64,000 bases of DNA from Parasedimentitalea maritima (GCF_005771405.1 NZ_VAUA01000008.1:186001-250000); one strand, 5' to 3'. Numbered from the stretch's first letter, positions 46,500 through 56,538 are shown. The notes: generated from the letters alone by a model not told the origin. A program made the numbers and translations.

Positions 46500-46784
46500 T
46501 TACGGTATGGAAAACGTGCTGAAGCTTTGCTCACGGCGCATTGTTTTGCTCCGGGCATCCAAATCACCCCGGCCTGCACGCCAGTCTAGATAGTCATCCA
46601 AATGCTGCTGGCTTTCCCAAATGTGGAAAATCGCAATTTCCTGACGTTCTGCGCTGACGCCGACATGGGCTTGAATACAACCGGGAAAGGCTCGCGTGCC
46701 AGGCAATAGCTCCAATACCGACGTAACATGTGCATCAAATGTTTCTTCGTCCGGATAGACGATTGCCACAGCGGCTTCTCTCAT
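46500..46784 (-). CDS. ABM-like (antibiotic biosynthesis monooxygenase fold) protein
   Basis: The 94-residue protein has a ferredoxin-like beta-alpha-beta pattern with FPGCIQAHVGVSAERQEIAIFHIWESQQHLDDYLDWR, typical of the ABM fold (LPGF/YIW segments). Members are stress or small-substrate oxygenases of diverse function. Confidence 0.7.
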   Translation of the reverse strand: MREAAVAIVYPDEETFDAHVTSVLELLPGTRAFPGCIQAHVGVSAERQEIAIFHIWESQQHLDDYLDWRAGRGDLDARSKTMRREQSFSTFSIP

Positions 46785-47051
46785 TATGCGACCTTGTTGT
46801 ATTACACTTCATAGCGATTAAACTTGTATCAAAAATACACCTTAATCAAGTGCGCGTTACTTTATGGCGAGGGACGAACCGCTTGGTTATTCTGGTTGAA
46901 GCATAGCACGGTATACCGCTTCAAAATGGAGATTTGGCATTCAGCAACGAGAGCTTGCTGTCTAATGGGGCAGTGCAAATTCCGGTTGGAATGTTTCAAG
47001 GATCTAAAAGTCGACCAATGTACCCAAGTGGGAGGGCCGTGTTCTGGGCAT

Positions 47052-47417
47052 TTAGTACAAGCAACCCTTCGCAGGGGGGGGCTTGTCTGAATGGACTGGT
47101 TCCAGAAACTCCAATGTGTCTTCAATCGGCTCGTGATCGTGCCACGTAGTTAGCACAAACCGATTAGGATCCATACCTCCTTCATGTTGTTCTAGAATTA
47201 GGGCCCAATCAATTGCGTCATCCCATTTGGTTGTGTGGGGCCCCCAAGCCGAGACGGTTGTGGCAGTCGAATGCACAATCCATTTAGCGACTTCGCACTG
47301 CCAATCGGGATCCACATCGCCCCGGCACAAAAGCAGTACGTAATGTGGAACCTGAATTGGATAGACGGGTGGCAGAACGCCCTCTGAAATTGAAATTTCT
47401 TTGAGAATTCTGAACAT
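47052..47417 (-). CDS. Uncharacterised protein (W-DD-D / TTWH pattern)
   Basis: The 121-residue protein has the pattern AWGPHTTKWDDAIDWA followed by RFVLTTWHDHEPIEDTLEFL, which recalls a family of small uncharacterised bacterial proteins with WDDSVD and TTWHE blocks. No catalytic role is known to me. Its ATG lies at the T-tract of the acnA terminator without a Shine-Dalgarno, so expression may be weak or leaderless. Confidence 0.6.
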   Translation of the reverse strand: MFRILKEISISEGVLPPVYPIQVPHYVLLLCRGDVDPDWQCEVAKWIVHSTATTVSAWGPHTTKWDDAIDWALILEQHEGGMDPNRFVLTTWHDHEPIEDTLEFLEPVHSDKPPPAKGCLY

Positions 47418-47449
47418 AAAAAAACATGCACCCCAACGGGATGCATGTT
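47417..47449 (-). terminator. Terminator of acnA
   Basis: On the minus strand, AACATGCAtCCC and GGGgTGCATGTT form a stem with one mismatch, followed by a run of T's (A's at 47418-47424 on the + strand). Confidence 0.85.
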
Positions 47450-47473
47450 CAATAGCGAAGTGCTGGTTAGGCC

Positions 47474-50161
47474 TTACGACTTGGCTAGGTTCCGCAGCAC
47501 GTAGTGTAGCACGCCACCGTGTTCGATGTACTCAATCTCAGGTGCTGTATCGATGCGGCACTTCAGAGTGATTTCTTTCACCGTACCGTCCGCCATAGTG
47601 ATCGAGCATGGAACTTCCTGCAGTGGCTTGATGGTATCCAGGCCAGTGATCGAAACGGTTTCTTCTCCGGTCAGGCCCAGCGACTTGCGGCTGTCACCAC
47701 CCGTAAATTCGAACGGGATAACGCCCATGCCAACGAGGTTGGAACGGTGAATACGCTCAAAGCTTTCAGTGATCACAGCTTTGACGCCCAGCAGGGCCGT
47801 GCCTTTGGCCGCCCAGTCACGGGATGACCCAGCGCCGTACTGCTCGCCACCAAAGATCACCAGCGGTGTGCCTGCCTCCTGATAGGCCATAGCTGCATCA
47901 TAGATCGCTGCCTGTTTGCCGTCGGGTCCATTGGTATAACCACCTTCAACACCGTCCAGCATCTCGTTCTTGATACGGATGTTGGCGAAAGTGCCGCGCA
48001 TCATGATCTCGTGGTTGCCGCGACGCGATCCATACGAGTTGAACTCACGGGGTTGAACCTGGCGCTCTAGCAGATATCCGCCAGCAGGTGTCGTGGTTGC
48101 GAAGCCACCGGCAGGTGAGATGTGGTCGGTGGTGACCATATCGCCCAGAACCGCAAGGACTTTGGCACCTTCGATATTGCTGATGGTGCCCGGCTCTGTG
48201 CTCATACCCTGGAAGTAGGGTGGGTTCTGAATGTAGGTCGAGGCAGCAGGCCAATCATAGGTCTCGGCATCTGTAGTCTCTACGCCGCGCCACTTGTCGT
48301 CTCCTTTGAAAACATCGGCGTATTTTTCAAGGAAAGCTTCGCGGGTGACGGTCTGTTCGACCAGTTCTGCAACTTCCTGTGTGGTTGGCCAGATGTCTTT
48401 CAGGTAGACCTCGTTGCCGTCTTTGTCCTGAGCGATCACATCGGTGTCGATGTTGATGTCCATGGTGCCCGCCAATGCATAGGCGACAACTAGTGGCGGT
48501 GACGCCAGATAGTTGGCGCGCACATCGGGACTGATCCGGCCCTCAAAATTGCGGTTGCCCGACAGAACAGCCGTTGCAACCAGATCACCCTCAGTGATGG
48601 CCTCAGACAGTTCGGCCTGGATCGGGCCAGAGTTACCGATACAGGTGGTGCAGCCATAGCCCACGAGGTTGAATCCAACAGAGTCCAGATCTTTTTGCAG
48701 ATCTGCCGCTTCCAGATAGGCGGATACAACTTGCGAACCCGGTGCCAGCGAGGTTTTCACCCATGGCTTGCGGTCCAGACCCAGTGCAGCGGCTTTGCGG
48801 GCCACCAGACCAGCGCCGATCATGACATATGGGTTCGATGTGTTGGTGCACGATGTAATCGAGGCAATCACAACCTTGCCGCTGTCCATGGTGTAGTCTT
48901 CGCCTTTGACAGCGACTTCTTTGCCCATGGGACGCTTGAAGGTCTCTTCCATTTCGCGGCGGAAGGCAGTCTTGGCGTTGCTCAGGGCAACATAGTCCTG
49001 TGGGCGCTTGGGACCGGAGATCGCTGGAACAATTGTGCCCATGTCCAGTGACATGGTGTCGGTATAGATCGGCGCATAGTCTGCGCCGCGCCAGAACCCG
49101 TTTGCCTTGGCATAGGCTTCGACCAGGGCCACGCGATCTTCGTCGCGACCGGTGTTGCGCAGGTACCGCAGAGTCTCGTTATCGATTGGGAAGAAACCAC
49201 AGGTGGCGCCATACTCAGGAGCCATGTTGGCAATGGTGGCACGGTCCGCCAGCGGCAGACGGTCCAGACCTTCACCGTAGAATTCTACAAATTTGCCAAC
49301 CACGCCTTTTTCGCGCAGCAATTCGACGACCTTCAGCACCAGATCGGTGCCGGTGGTGCCTTCGACCATGGCTCCGGTCAGCTCAAAGCCAACAACTTCG
49401 GGGATCAGCATCGAGATCGGCTGCCCTAGCATTGCGGCTTCGGCTTCGATACCGCCAACGCCCCAGCCCAGAACGGCCATACCGTTGACCATGGTGGTGT
49501 GGCTGTCGGTACCAACCAGAGTGTCCGGATAGGCAACTTCATTGCCATTTTGATCAGTGTCAGACCAGACGGTCTTGGCCAGATATTCGACGTTTACCTG
49601 GTGACAGATGCCGGTTCCCGGAGGCACAACGCGGAAGTTGTTAAATGCACCCTGGCCCCATTTCAGGAATTGGTAGCGCTCCATGTTGCGTTCGTATTCG
49701 CGGTCGACGTTCATCTGGAACGCGCGCGGGTTGCCAAATTCGTCGATCATCACCGAGTGGTCGATAACCAGATCGACGGGAGCCAATGGGTTGATTTTCT
49801 GCGGGTCACCACCCAATGCTTTGATGCCGTCACGCATGGCGGCCAGGTCAACGACGGCTGGAACGCCAGTAAAATCCTGCATCAGCACGCGGGCAGGGCG
49901 GTAGGCGATTTCACGGGGGTTCTTGCCACCATTGGCGCCCCATTCCGCAAAGGCCTTGATATCATCAACCGAAACCGAGAAGCCGTCGTCTTCGAAACGC
50001 AGCATGTTCTCCAGCACCACTTTCAAGGCTGCAGGCAAGTTTGAAAAATCACCCAGACCGGCCTCGGTGGCGGCGGGGATTGAATAATAAGAAATGCTCT
50101 TGCCGTTAACGCTTAGTTCTTTGCGTGTCTTGGCGGTGTCCTGTCCGACAGTGATAGGCAT
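47474..50161 (-). CDS. acnA: Aconitate hydratase A
   Basis: The 895-residue TCA-cycle enzyme isomerises citrate to isocitrate. Cluster cysteines are visible in ASITSCTNTSNP near residue 438 and VGYGCTTCIGNSGP near residue 504, along with GTDSHTTMVNGMAVLGWGVGG and the C-terminal swivel block GGEQYGAGSSRDWAAKG. The ORF extends to 50260, but ATG 50161 with GGGAGG upstream fits AcnA N-termini. Confidence 0.97.
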   Translation of the reverse strand: MPITVGQDTAKTRKELSVNGKSISYYSIPAATEAGLGDFSNLPAALKVVLENMLRFEDDGFSVSVDDIKAFAEWGANGGKNPREIAYRPARVLMQDFTGVPAVVDLAAMRDGIKALGGDPQKINPLAPVDLVIDHSVMIDEFGNPRAFQMNVDREYERNMERYQFLKWGQGAFNNFRVVPPGTGICHQVNVEYLAKTVWSDTDQNGNEVAYPDTLVGTDSHTTMVNGMAVLGWGVGGIEAEAAMLGQPISMLIPEVVGFELTGAMVEGTTGTDLVLKVVELLREKGVVGKFVEFYGEGLDRLPLADRATIANMAPEYGATCGFFPIDNETLRYLRNTGRDEDRVALVEAYAKANGFWRGADYAPIYTDTMSLDMGTIVPAISGPKRPQDYVALSNAKTAFRREMEETFKRPMGKEVAVKGEDYTMDSGKVVIASITSCTNTSNPYVMIGAGLVARKAAALGLDRKPWVKTSLAPGSQVVSAYLEAADLQKDLDSVGFNLVGYGCTTCIGNSGPIQAELSEAITEGDLVATAVLSGNRNFEGRISPDVRANYLASPPLVVAYALAGTMDINIDTDVIAQDKDGNEVYLKDIWPTTQEVAELVEQTVTREAFLEKYADVFKGDDKWRGVETTDAETYDWPAASTYIQNPPYFQGMSTEPGTISNIEGAKVLAVLGDMVTTDHISPAGGFATTTPAGGYLLERQVQPREFNSYGSRRGNHEIMMRGTFANIRIKNEMLDGVEGGYTNGPDGKQAAIYDAAMAYQEAGTPLVIFGGEQYGAGSSRDWAAKGTALLGVKAVITESFERIHRSNLVGMGVIPFEFTGGDSRKSLGLTGEETVSITGLDTIKPLQEVPCSITMADGTVKEITLKCRIDTAPEIEYIEHGGVLHYVLRNLAKS

Positions 50162-50394
50162 GGTTGGCCTCCCTTTGGGATGTGGAAAGAGGGAATTCGC
50201 TGAGAGTTGTTTGCAACATGAGGGCCTCGCGTTCAAGGTTGAAACGCCACAGGACGACACTTGTATGCCGTTGTATACAAATTTTTGGAACTACCCAGTC
50301 ACTTACTGCTCACCTAGCTCTCAAGAATGATTGATTGGCATTGCTGCGACTGGGGATATAGACCAGATTCGCAGAGTAAGAAGAAAGATCACTA

Positions 50395-51096
50395 ATGCGC
50401 GTTTGGAAAACCATTGTTGCCGCAGTCTGTATTGGGCTGCCGGTACCGGCCATAGCTCAATCAGGGCCGGTGGTGGTTGAACTGTTTACTTCGCAGGGCT
50501 GTTCATCCTGTCCACCTGCAGATCGTTTGTTGCACCGGTTGACCGAACGAGAGGACGTGTTGCCTCTGGCGTTGCACGTGGATTATTGGGACTACATTGG
50601 CTGGGCCGATCAATTTGCCAGACCTGTTCATACCCAACGACAAAAGGGGTATGCGCATGCGGGGGGACGTAAGATGATCTACACCCCTCAAATGGTCATC
50701 ATGGGACAGGACGATGTGGTTGGTGCCGATGCGATGGAACTTGCTGAAGTTATTGCCAAACATCAGCAAGTAGCACCATTAGTACGGCTTGATGTTAAGC
50801 GGGCTGAAGGTGTTCTTCAACTGAGAGTGCAGCCACTTGCGACCTTGCCTGCAGAGCAACTAACGGTTCAACTGGTCCGCTTCGATCCTGTAAAGACGAT
50901 TGAAATCACACGAGGCGAACTGTCTGGTAGCCGATTTGATTATGCCAATGTCGTTGAGGATTGGCAGCAGGTTACCTCCTGGAACGGACAGGAGGAGTTG
51001 AGTGTATCAGTGCCATTCATCGGCACGCAACCCGCAGCGGTTTTGGTTCAACGCGGGGCCTATGGCGCTATTTTGGCAGCCGCACGCGTGGAGTAG
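50395..51096 (+). CDS. DUF1223 secreted thioredoxin-like protein
   Basis: The 233-residue protein has a signal peptide (cut after AIA, residue 21) and the DUF1223 start VVVELFTSQGCSSCPPADRLL, a CSSC motif in a thioredoxin-like fold, followed by ALHVDYWDYIGW and YTPQMVIMGQ. The family is periplasmic and of unknown function. The gene is divergent from acnA. Confidence 0.88.
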   Translation: MRVWKTIVAAVCIGLPVPAIAQSGPVVVELFTSQGCSSCPPADRLLHRLTEREDVLPLALHVDYWDYIGWADQFARPVHTQRQKGYAHAGGRKMIYTPQMVIMGQDDVVGADAMELAEVIAKHQQVAPLVRLDVKRAEGVLQLRVQPLATLPAEQLTVQLVRFDPVKTIEITRGELSGSRFDYANVVEDWQQVTSWNGQEELSVSVPFIGTQPAAVLVQRGAYGAILAAARVE

Positions 51097-51106
51097 AGAT
51101 AGGGCG

Positions 51107-52030
51107 TCAGTCAGAAACATCTTCTTTGGGGCGTTCTTGAGGCTCAAAGGGTTTCCAACGTCGGTGAATCCAAAACCATTGCCCCATATTCTGACGGATA
51201 AGGGCTTCCAGATCGGTGCAAACCGCCTGTGTCATCGTTACAGCATCAGTATGCGGTATCTCTTCATGCACGGTAATTTCAAAATCCAGACCATTTTCCT
51301 GCCGTGTGGCATAGATTGGGATCATGGCTGCTTTGTATTTCAGCGCGAGTTCGGCTGGTACAATTGAGGTCACAGCGGGTTTGCCGAAAAAATCAATGTT
51401 CTTTCCGCCATGGGAATGCAGGTCGGCGACGATTGCAATAATACCGCCAGCTTTCAGGTGGCGTACCATTTCCATCATTCCACGACGCCCCTGTTCAAAC
51501 ATTGGCTTGCCAATTCGTTCAATGGAACGCACGTAGTGTTCATTAAAATAGGGGTTGGCCATGCGGCGGTAAAGCGCCCCCATTTTGTGGCCACGGCCAA
51601 TCAGGTTCGAACGCGCAGCGTCATAATTTCCAAAATGACCGGTAACCAATATCACTGGACGACCTTCCGCGCGCGCGGCGTCCAGTGTCTTTAGACCGGG
51701 TCCGGATATAGTGGCAGCATACGCGCGCTCCAAAAAGGGCTTACCAGCATATAGTTCGATCAAAGTGCGGCCGGCATTGTTGCTTACTTCACGGCATAAA
51801 CGGGTAATCTCGGTATCAGAGAGCTCGGGGCAGGTTAATTTTAGGTTGGCCCGTACGCGTTTATCAAACCCAACCAAGGGCGCCAGTGTACTGACCAACC
51901 AGCCCATGCCCGGTACACGCCACCGATAAGGCACGAAGCCAATTCCGCCAATCACTGTGCGTAAAAATAGATTGCTGGCGCGGTACTTGGCGCGTGATAG
52001 CCGCGACAGTTTGCTTGGGTCAATTGGCAT
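51107..52030 (-). CDS. Lipid A biosynthesis acyltransferase (LpxL/HtrB-like)
   Basis: The 307-residue protein has the acyltransferase H-x4-D motif in TGHFGNYDAARS, GALYRRMANPYFNEHYVRS, the FFGKPAVTSIVPAELALKYKA block and WFWIHRRWK at the C-terminus. It adds a secondary acyl chain to lipid A at the inner membrane. Confidence 0.9.
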   Translation of the reverse strand: MPIDPSKLSRLSRAKYRASNLFLRTVIGGIGFVPYRWRVPGMGWLVSTLAPLVGFDKRVRANLKLTCPELSDTEITRLCREVSNNAGRTLIELYAGKPFLERAYAATISGPGLKTLDAARAEGRPVILVTGHFGNYDAARSNLIGRGHKMGALYRRMANPYFNEHYVRSIERIGKPMFEQGRRGMMEMVRHLKAGGIIAIVADLHSHGGKNIDFFGKPAVTSIVPAELALKYKAAMIPIYATRQENGLDFEITVHEEIPHTDAVTMTQAVCTDLEALIRQNMGQWFWIHRRWKPFEPQERPKEDVSD

Positions 52031-52147
52031 AGAAGGAGACGGGCCTGCAGTGTTGCGACAAGTTTAGCAATCTGGATCATAATCTGCACCACTTGCTGGT
52101 ACAAGCTACCCGTCCATTTAATAGATCAGCTAGGCTGCAATATGCAA

Positions 52148-53257
52148 TTATGCAGCTTCGTCCTCTTCTTCTTCCACAACGCGTAGTTCCATTTCGCCAG
52201 ATTGAACCAGCTCGCGCATTACGTTGACCACTGAGGCCATAGCGGCTTCACCCACCGAATCCTTGACCTTGCCCTTTTCGACAATCTCGTCGCGGATGTT
52301 GTTGGCCATGCGGCTCGACATATTGGCAAGAATGAACTCGGCGCTTTCTTTTTCGTCTTCGCCGATAGCAAAGGCGTAGGCAAAGGCCGTGACAAGATCA
52401 GGCTGTGGAACCAAACGCACGATCCGTGGCACGTCGATCATGCTGACCCGCTTGTAAATAAGCGCAAAGGTAAAGATGGACTTGCGAACATCCGAGGCGA
52501 ATTCTTGATCTTCTTCATCCAGAGCCGTCAGCACTTCTTCTCGTTTGGCAGCAAGCGATTGGGTTAGGATGGCTCCAATACGTTCGCCAGGCGTTTCGTC
52601 AAATGCGATTTCCGGGCGTGCTTCTATTTGGGCCGCCAGTGACAATCCAATGCGATCAACTGTATCCGGCGTTACTGCGCCGGTCTGTCGAACAGCAAAT
52701 GTGATCCGTCTCGCAACGGGACCAGGCAAGTGAACCAGCATTTCTGCCGCCTTGGCTGTGTCCAGCTTCGACAACATGACAGCAGCAACCTCGGTGCTTT
52801 CGGCTTCAGCAAGCTCAGCCAGATCTTCGGCTGGTAGGGCGCGCAAGCGCTCCCATGGGTTGCCAAATTGCCGAACTCCGGCCTCTTTACGAAGGCGGCG
52901 TTCTGTCTGGCGGCTGATTTTGCCTTCCATAGCGGTCAACGCACCCGCCAAGCCATTGGGGAAAGACAGGCCGACGTTATCCAGCATTTCGGCAAATTCA
53001 TTGGCCACTGAATGGAGCGTGTCACGATCGACCAGACCCATTTTGCCCATTTGCTGGGTCAAAGAGGCCTGCATTTCGTCTGACAACTCCTCAATTGGAA
53101 TGTCCGCGCCTTCGTTTAGCAAAAGCCGAACCACAATGGCGGCTTTTGCTTTGCTGTTCAGGTTGCTCATTGAAGGTGCTGGTGCCATGGCGTCAAAGCC
53201 ACCCATGGTGTCCAGTGCTGATGTCGGCGGTAACGCCAAGGCCAAATCGTTCTGCAT
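52148..53257 (-). CDS. fliG: Flagellar motor switch protein FliG
   Basis: The 369-residue protein has the FliG architecture: an N-terminal domain with KAKAAIVVRLLLNEGADIPIEEL, a middle domain with the LRALPAEDLAELAEAESTEVAAVMLSKLDTAKAAEML repeat, and a C-terminal torque domain with IFTFALIYKRVSMIDVPRIVR. It lies at the rotor and meets the stator. No other flagellar gene is in the neighbourhood, so it is separated from the main cluster. Confidence 0.9.
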   Translation of the reverse strand: MQNDLALALPPTSALDTMGGFDAMAPAPSMSNLNSKAKAAIVVRLLLNEGADIPIEELSDEMQASLTQQMGKMGLVDRDTLHSVANEFAEMLDNVGLSFPNGLAGALTAMEGKISRQTERRLRKEAGVRQFGNPWERLRALPAEDLAELAEAESTEVAAVMLSKLDTAKAAEMLVHLPGPVARRITFAVRQTGAVTPDTVDRIGLSLAAQIEARPEIAFDETPGERIGAILTQSLAAKREEVLTALDEEDQEFASDVRKSIFTFALIYKRVSMIDVPRIVRLVPQPDLVTAFAYAFAIGEDEKESAEFILANMSSRMANNIRDEIVEKGKVKDSVGEAAMASVVNVMRELVQSGEMELRVVEEEEDEAA

Positions 53258-53333
53258 TCTTGCGCCCCTACCATAAAGATTCTTCTTCGGTTCCTAAGCA
53301 GGTTACGCCAAGAGCCGTAAAGAAAATCTGAAG

Positions 53334-53864
53334 TCAGTAGCTGAAACTTTGGCCCGTTTCCAAAGCACGGCGCAGTGAGACTTCCGGCCAGGCGCCGGTT
53401 CCACCTCGGGCGCGAATTTCTTTCCATTGCTCCAGTGCCTGGGCATATTGCCCATCGTCAACAAAACCCTGACCCATGTAAGAGCGTGCTAGAAAATTGT
53501 TGGGATTCTGTGCAATAGCCTGCTGATAAAAGGCATTGGCGAGTTCAATGTTACCCAGCTTGCGATGGGTAAACCCCCAATAGGTCAATACCCTGTCGTC
53601 CGTCTGATCAGCCATCGCCAACAGTACACCCTGTGCGTCTGAATAGCGCCCGGCGTAGGCCAGCTCCCGTACAGCGCCGTACAGGCCTTCGGTTTCCAAG
53701 GATGATTGTTTGGGCCGGACACAGCGTTTCTTTTTCTCATCCCAAACCTTCACACCATTGCAGGTCGTAGTGGTGGGGGTTGGTTTGGGGGCACCGCGAT
53801 CATCGCCACCTGCAGCGAGGGAGAGACCGGGAAAACAAATCAGACAAATAAGAAGCGCGCGCAT
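53334..53864 (-). CDS. Secreted TPR protein with two-cysteine motif
   Basis: The protein of about 176 residues has a signal peptide (MRALLICLICFPGLSLAAGG), a short linker with TTTCNGVKVWDEKKKRCVRP, and TPR helices (YWGFTHRKLGNIELANAFYQQAIAQNPNNFLARSYMGQGFVDDGQYAQALEQWKEI). It probably acts in the periplasm. The C-x8-9-WD-x5-C block recurs in the small protein downstream on the same strand. Confidence 0.75.
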   Translation of the reverse strand: MRALLICLICFPGLSLAAGGDDRGAPKPTPTTTTCNGVKVWDEKKKRCVRPKQSSLETEGLYGAVRELAYAGRYSDAQGVLLAMADQTDDRVLTYWGFTHRKLGNIELANAFYQQAIAQNPNNFLARSYMGQGFVDDGQYAQALEQWKEIRARGGTGAWPEVSLRRALETGQSFSY

Positions 53865-53975
53865 GTATAAAGTCCAGTTGCAAAAAATTGGATTAGAACA
53901 GAAGGCTATTCGTATTTGCCAAAATTGCGAAATCACAAATACCGGACCAACACGTCACATCTTGTTGAACTGGGG

Positions 53976-54131
53976 CTAGCCAGACACCTGTTTCGTGCAT
54001 TTCTGCATGTCGCTATCCCAAACCGTCCCAGCTGAACATGTCTTGGTTTGCTGACTGTGTTGTGAACAGGCCAGCGCGCTGCCGACGGGCAGGGATAGAG
54101 CAAGAGCGATGGTGACAATTTTTAAACGCAT
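53976..54131 (-). CDS. Small secreted protein with two-cysteine motif
   Basis: The 51-residue protein has a signal peptide (MRLKIVTIALALSLPVGSALA) and a mature part of about 30 residues with CSAGTVWDSDMQKCTKQ, close to CNGVKVWDEKKKRC in the TPR protein encoded next on the same strand. The frame is open further upstream, but ATG 54131 with GGAGG upstream gives a clean signal peptide. Confidence 0.65.
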   Translation of the reverse strand: MRLKIVTIALALSLPVGSALACSQHSQQTKTCSAGTVWDSDMQKCTKQVSG

Positions 54132-54352
54132 GACAGGCCTCCAAAACGGCAACCTCTCAATTATAGTCGCAAAGTTGAAGATCTTCAAAACTGGATTCTG
54201 GGGCAGCAAGAATAGGCTGGAACTGGCCGAGATTGAAACGTTTTCTGGTGAAACCGCTCGGAGCAATACGGATCTCAAGACTGAAGAACAAAATGCCAAT
54301 CCATGCCGATCAAAGCGAAAGCGTTCGTTGAGAGCGGATTTGAGGTTGTAAA

Positions 54353-54372
54353 AGGCCCGGTTGCCCGGGCCT
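54353..54372 (-). terminator. Terminator of purB
   Basis: AGGCCCGG, loop, CCGGGCCT: a perfect 8-bp stem, followed on the minus strand by TTTT, 7 bp after the purB stop. Confidence 0.8.
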
Positions 54373-54378
54373 ATATTA

Positions 54379-55683
54379 CTAGTCTTTGAAGACACGAGAA
54401 AAAATCGTATCAACGTGTTTTGTATGATAGCCCATATCGAACTTTTCGTTGACACCGTCTTCACCCAACGCTGCGACCACGTCGGCATCCGCCAGCAGCA
54501 GTTCACGGAAGTCTAGACGCTCTTCCCAGACTTTCAGCGCGTTGCGCTGCACCATGGAATAGGCGTCTTCGCGCGACACTCCGGCCTGCGTCAGCGCCAG
54601 AAGCACCCGCTGGCTCATCACCAGACCGGGAAACTTGTTCATGTTGTCCAGCATGTTCTGGGGGTAGACCAGCATCTTGTCGATCACGCCGGTCAGACGC
54701 GCCAAAGCAAAGTCCAGGGTGACACAGGCGTCAGGGCCAATCGCGCGTTCGACTGAAGAGTGCGAGATGTCACGCTCGTGCCACAGGGCGACGTTTTCCA
54801 GTGCAGGCACCACTGCGGAACGTACCAAACGCGCCAGACCGGTGAGGTTTTCAGTCAGAACCGGGTTCTTTTTGTGTGGCATCGCTGACGAGCCTTTTTG
54901 ACCCATCGAAAAGAATTCCGCGCCTTCCAGCACTTCGGTGCGCTGCATGTGGCGGATCTCTGTCGCGACATTTTCGATCGAAGAGGAAATCACGCCAAGG
55001 GTGGCAAAGAACATGGCGTGGCGGTCGCGTGGGATCACCTGGGTCGAGATCGGCTCGGGGCTCAGGCCCAGTTGCTCGCAAACATGTTCTTCAATCGCTG
55101 GGTCGATATTGGCGAATGTGCCAACTGCGCCTGAGATTGCGCCGGTTGCGACTTCTTCACGTGCCAGTTTTAGGCGCGCCAGGTTGCGGTCCATTTCGGC
55201 ATAGAACCGGGCAAAGGTTAGACCCATGGTTGTGGGCTCGGCGTGGATGCCGTGGCTGCGGCCAACGCGAACGGTGTCTTTGTGCTCGATTGCGCGACGT
55301 TTCAGGGCTGCAAGAAGGCCATCCAAGTCTTTGATCAAAATGTCGGCTGAACGTACCAGCTGCACGTTGAAACAGGTGTCCAGCACGTCTGAGGAAGTCA
55401 TGCCCTGGTGAACGAAACGGGCTTCGTCGCTGCCGACATGTTCAGCAAGGTGGGTCAGGAATGCGATGACATCATGTTTGGTGACGGCTTCGATCTCGTC
55501 GATGCGTGCAACGTCAAACTCAACGTCCTTGGCTTTCCAAACAGCATCAGCATTTTCGCGTGGGATGACACCGATATTGGCCATGGCTTCGCAGGCATGT
55601 GCCTCGATCTCGTACCAAATGCGGAATTTGCTTTCCGGAGACCAGATGGCAACCATGTCGGGGCGGGAGTAGCGAGGGATCAT
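54379..55683 (-). CDS. purB: Adenylosuccinate lyase
   Basis: The 434-residue enzyme acts twice in purine synthesis, releasing fumarate. It has TSSDVLDTCFNVQ, GRSHGIHAEPTT (catalytic histidine) and the superfamily signature GSSAMPHKKNP near residue 263. Confidence 0.98.
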   Translation of the reverse strand: MIPRYSRPDMVAIWSPESKFRIWYEIEAHACEAMANIGVIPRENADAVWKAKDVEFDVARIDEIEAVTKHDVIAFLTHLAEHVGSDEARFVHQGMTSSDVLDTCFNVQLVRSADILIKDLDGLLAALKRRAIEHKDTVRVGRSHGIHAEPTTMGLTFARFYAEMDRNLARLKLAREEVATGAISGAVGTFANIDPAIEEHVCEQLGLSPEPISTQVIPRDRHAMFFATLGVISSSIENVATEIRHMQRTEVLEGAEFFSMGQKGSSAMPHKKNPVLTENLTGLARLVRSAVVPALENVALWHERDISHSSVERAIGPDACVTLDFALARLTGVIDKMLVYPQNMLDNMNKFPGLVMSQRVLLALTQAGVSREDAYSMVQRNALKVWEERLDFRELLLADADVVAALGEDGVNEKFDMGYHTKHVDTIFSRVFKD

Positions 55684-55963
55684 AGGCCAGGACCTTTATA
55701 ATAGGACGGGATGCGCGCCTCTTAGATCAGGTGGGGCAAAACAACAAGGTAGACAGGCGCCTGATGGGACATATTGCCCAGTACAAAGACCCTGCGGTGC
55801 GCAAGATGCACAAACTTCAGGCATTTCGTTCGCAGCCGGGCAGGACTAATTGTGCGCGGATGTGACAATTGCGCCTTTCCATAAAGGCAGATCTATCTTT
55901 AACTACATTGTATTTTCCACGGATGTATCGAACCGTGACCTCAAAATTTTAGGAGATGCAGGT

Positions 55964-56530
55964 ATGCTAAGACGACTCCGCAAAACATTGGCAGTCGGAG
56001 CGATGTTTACAACTCTGTCCTTGCTGCCTTCGCTGACCTTGGCGGAAATGCCCGTCACCTATATGGATGGGGACCGTGCATTGTTCCGGTTTTCAGTGCC
56101 CGACTTCTGGACAGCGCGGGCAGGGGGCGAACGAAACCTGACCCCGCCTGGCGCAGATGAATCCCGTTTGATCAACCGTGTAATTGGACTGAAACCCGTT
56201 GCTGATACCGGGGTGTGGCTAGGATTTATTTCTCCGCATGGCGTTTCCAATTATGAGTCTGCGTTAGAGTACCTGCGCGGAGTGGGGCCGTTTCTAGTTC
56301 AGGACGCCGAGGTCGAAGAGCGCAAGCGGATTACCGTAGATGGCTTGCCAGCTGCGCGAATTGCTGGATCTGGTCGGCGAGACGGACGGGCTGTTGGTTT
56401 TACAGCGGTAGTGGTCGTTTTGCCTAGCAATCGCGTAGCTATTTCGGTGGTGGTGATGGAGGCCGGGGTCAATCCGGATCTGGTGTCTGATGTGAACGCT
56501 GTCTTTGCGTCGTTCCGGGCCATTCGGTGA
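55964..56530 (+). CDS. Secreted protein of unknown function
   Basis: The 188-residue protein has a signal peptide (cut near LTLAEMP, residue 27) and a mature domain starting MDGDRALFRFSVPDFWTARAGGER. AGGAG lies eight bases before the ATG. It ends 8 bp before the next gene's start. It has features of periplasmic proteins with an alpha/beta fold, but no family is recognised. Confidence 0.7.
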   Translation: MLRRLRKTLAVGAMFTTLSLLPSLTLAEMPVTYMDGDRALFRFSVPDFWTARAGGERNLTPPGADESRLINRVIGLKPVADTGVWLGFISPHGVSNYESALEYLRGVGPFLVQDAEVEERKRITVDGLPAARIAGSGRRDGRAVGFTAVVVVLPSNRVAISVVVMEAGVNPDLVSDVNAVFASFRAIR

Positions 56531-56538
56531 AGGGAAAC

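Noticed and set aside
46785-47051. Frames in the gap before the unknown gene at 47052
   Set aside because: Overlapping short frames on both strands without starts or conserved pattern.
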